Assembly: GCA_021780625.1 (NCBI GenBank)
Contig: JAJXYI010000327.1
Location: forward strand, 1-7,558
Length of the DNA: 7,558 nt
Direction of reading: 5' to 3'
From: a bacterium
GTDB lineage: Bacteria > Verrucomicrobiota > Verrucomicrobiae > Opitutales > Opitutaceae
Part shown: in pieces, positions 7,125 to 7,558 of the stretch
Numbering within the stretch: the stretch's first letter is position 1
Layout of the letters: every line of letters begins with the position of its first letter
Translations under genes and position numbers: made by a program
Notes under the pieces: generated by a model
Database searches by the model: none
Told to the model about the DNA's origin: nothing
Seen by the model: only the letters and a program-made list of their open reading frames with translations

Positions 7125-7558
7125 GCTGTGCGAGCCCGTGAAGGACAACGACTCGCGCTGCGAGTGCCCGAAGATCGCCATCCGTCAGGTACTCATGGCC
7201 GGCCATCGGAGTGCCCGCGATGCCAAATTTGATGAGGCGCATCAGGTCGGGGATCGAAACCTGGTGATTCGCCGTGGATGCGAGAACAGACCAATGGCCG
7301 GACGAAAAATCGGGCGGGCGCTGCGAAAGCAGGTGAGCGACGGGGCCATTCCCGCGTCCCTGTTCACCGTGGCAGCCTGCGCACAAGGTGGTCCAGAGCC
7401 GGAGACCCCGCCGGGGGGCCACCGCCTGCGGCAGTGAGGGGCGCCATGAGGCGATCTGCGCGGCGCGCGCGGCTTCAAGGCCACGTCCGAGGGTGGCCAG
7501 GTAGGCGACGAGCGCGGGGCCCCGCGGATCTCCGCGGGCGAAGAGCGGGGCGTAGGAC
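7099..7558 (-). CDS. c-type cytochrome, 3' part only (possible cbb3-oxidase-associated cytochrome c)
   Basis: The frame is open from the window edge to the TGA at 7099, giving 152 residues; the 5' end lies outside. A class I cytochrome c domain is visible: heme attachment motif CAGCH (7369-7383), then GxGNGP, QRPPDFSSGHW, and the axial Met in GTPMAGHEYLTDGDLRALAAR. It would carry one covalent heme in the periplasm or on the outer face of the inner membrane and pass electrons. The stretch before it, PLFARGDPRGPALVAYLATLG, resembles the C-terminal end of a CcoO/FixO-type cytochrome domain, joined by a linker of about 25 residues. The full protein may therefore be a two-domain oxidase cytochrome; that part is inference from wording. 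A GTG at 7422 could be mistaken for the start, but it would leave only a few residues before CAGCH and the frame continues well upstream. The last 26 bp overlap the response regulator gene. Confidence 0.85.
   Translation of the reverse strand, partial: SYAPLFARGDPRGPALVAYLATLGRGLEAARAAQIASWRPSLPQAVAPRRGLRLWTTLCAGCHGEQGRGNGPVAHLLSQRPPDFSSGHWSVLASTANHQVSIPDLMRLIKFGIAGTPMAGHEYLTDGDLRALAARVVVLHGLAQHENSDRRG

Noticed and set aside
7125..7181. Longer start for the response regulator (19 extra residues)
   Set aside because: The extra residues precede the canonical MKILIVEDE N-terminus, have no counterpart in OmpR-type regulators, and would deepen the overlap with the cytochrome gene.

Overview
The window holds five genes, all on the minus strand, so it reads from right to left. 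The first (7558 end) and last (1 end) are cut by the window edges. GC content is high and codons strongly favour G or C in the third position. Together with a MASE1 hybrid kinase, an Opitutus-like cytochrome c and a GH94 phosphorylase, this suggests a free-living Gram-negative-type bacterium. My best guess is Verrucomicrobiota (Opitutaceae-like), from family resemblance only; there is no marker gene.

In order of transcription: (1) the 3' part of a membrane-linked or periplasmic c-type cytochrome gene (7099-7558), with one CxxCH heme site and a Met ligand. The residues before that domain resemble the end of a cbb3-oxidase CcoO-like cytochrome domain. (2) An OmpR-family response regulator (6459-7124), whose start codon lies inside the end of the cytochrome gene (26 bp shared). 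(3) A two-TM HAMP sensor histidine kinase of the CusS/heavy-metal-sensor type (5062-6459), whose ATG shares one base with the regulator's TGA. These three look like one translationally coupled operon. (4) After 122 bp, a 944-residue MASE1-PAS-PAS-HisKA-HATPase-REC hybrid kinase (2105-4939) with a GTG start. (5) After 104 bp, a GH94 inverting disaccharide phosphorylase (1-2000), missing its C-terminus.

The likely biology is sensing and energy use: a respiratory cytochrome coupled to a two-component pair, then a second membrane sensor, then an energy-saving cytosolic phosphorylase that splits a beta-linked disaccharide with phosphate. The link between the last two genes and the first three is inference from shared strand and short gaps. 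The two non-coding gaps share an 11-bp identical sequence in the same orientation. The gap before the phosphorylase also carries a perfect 6-bp-arm dyad that could be an operator. None of the four visible start codons has a Shine-Dalgarno sequence.

There are no RNA genes, insertion sequences, CRISPR arrays, attachment sites or clear intrinsic terminators. No stretch over 300 bases is without a gene. I see nothing that amounts to a clearly new system. The best leads are the cytochrome/two-component overlap and the two intergenic leader regions.
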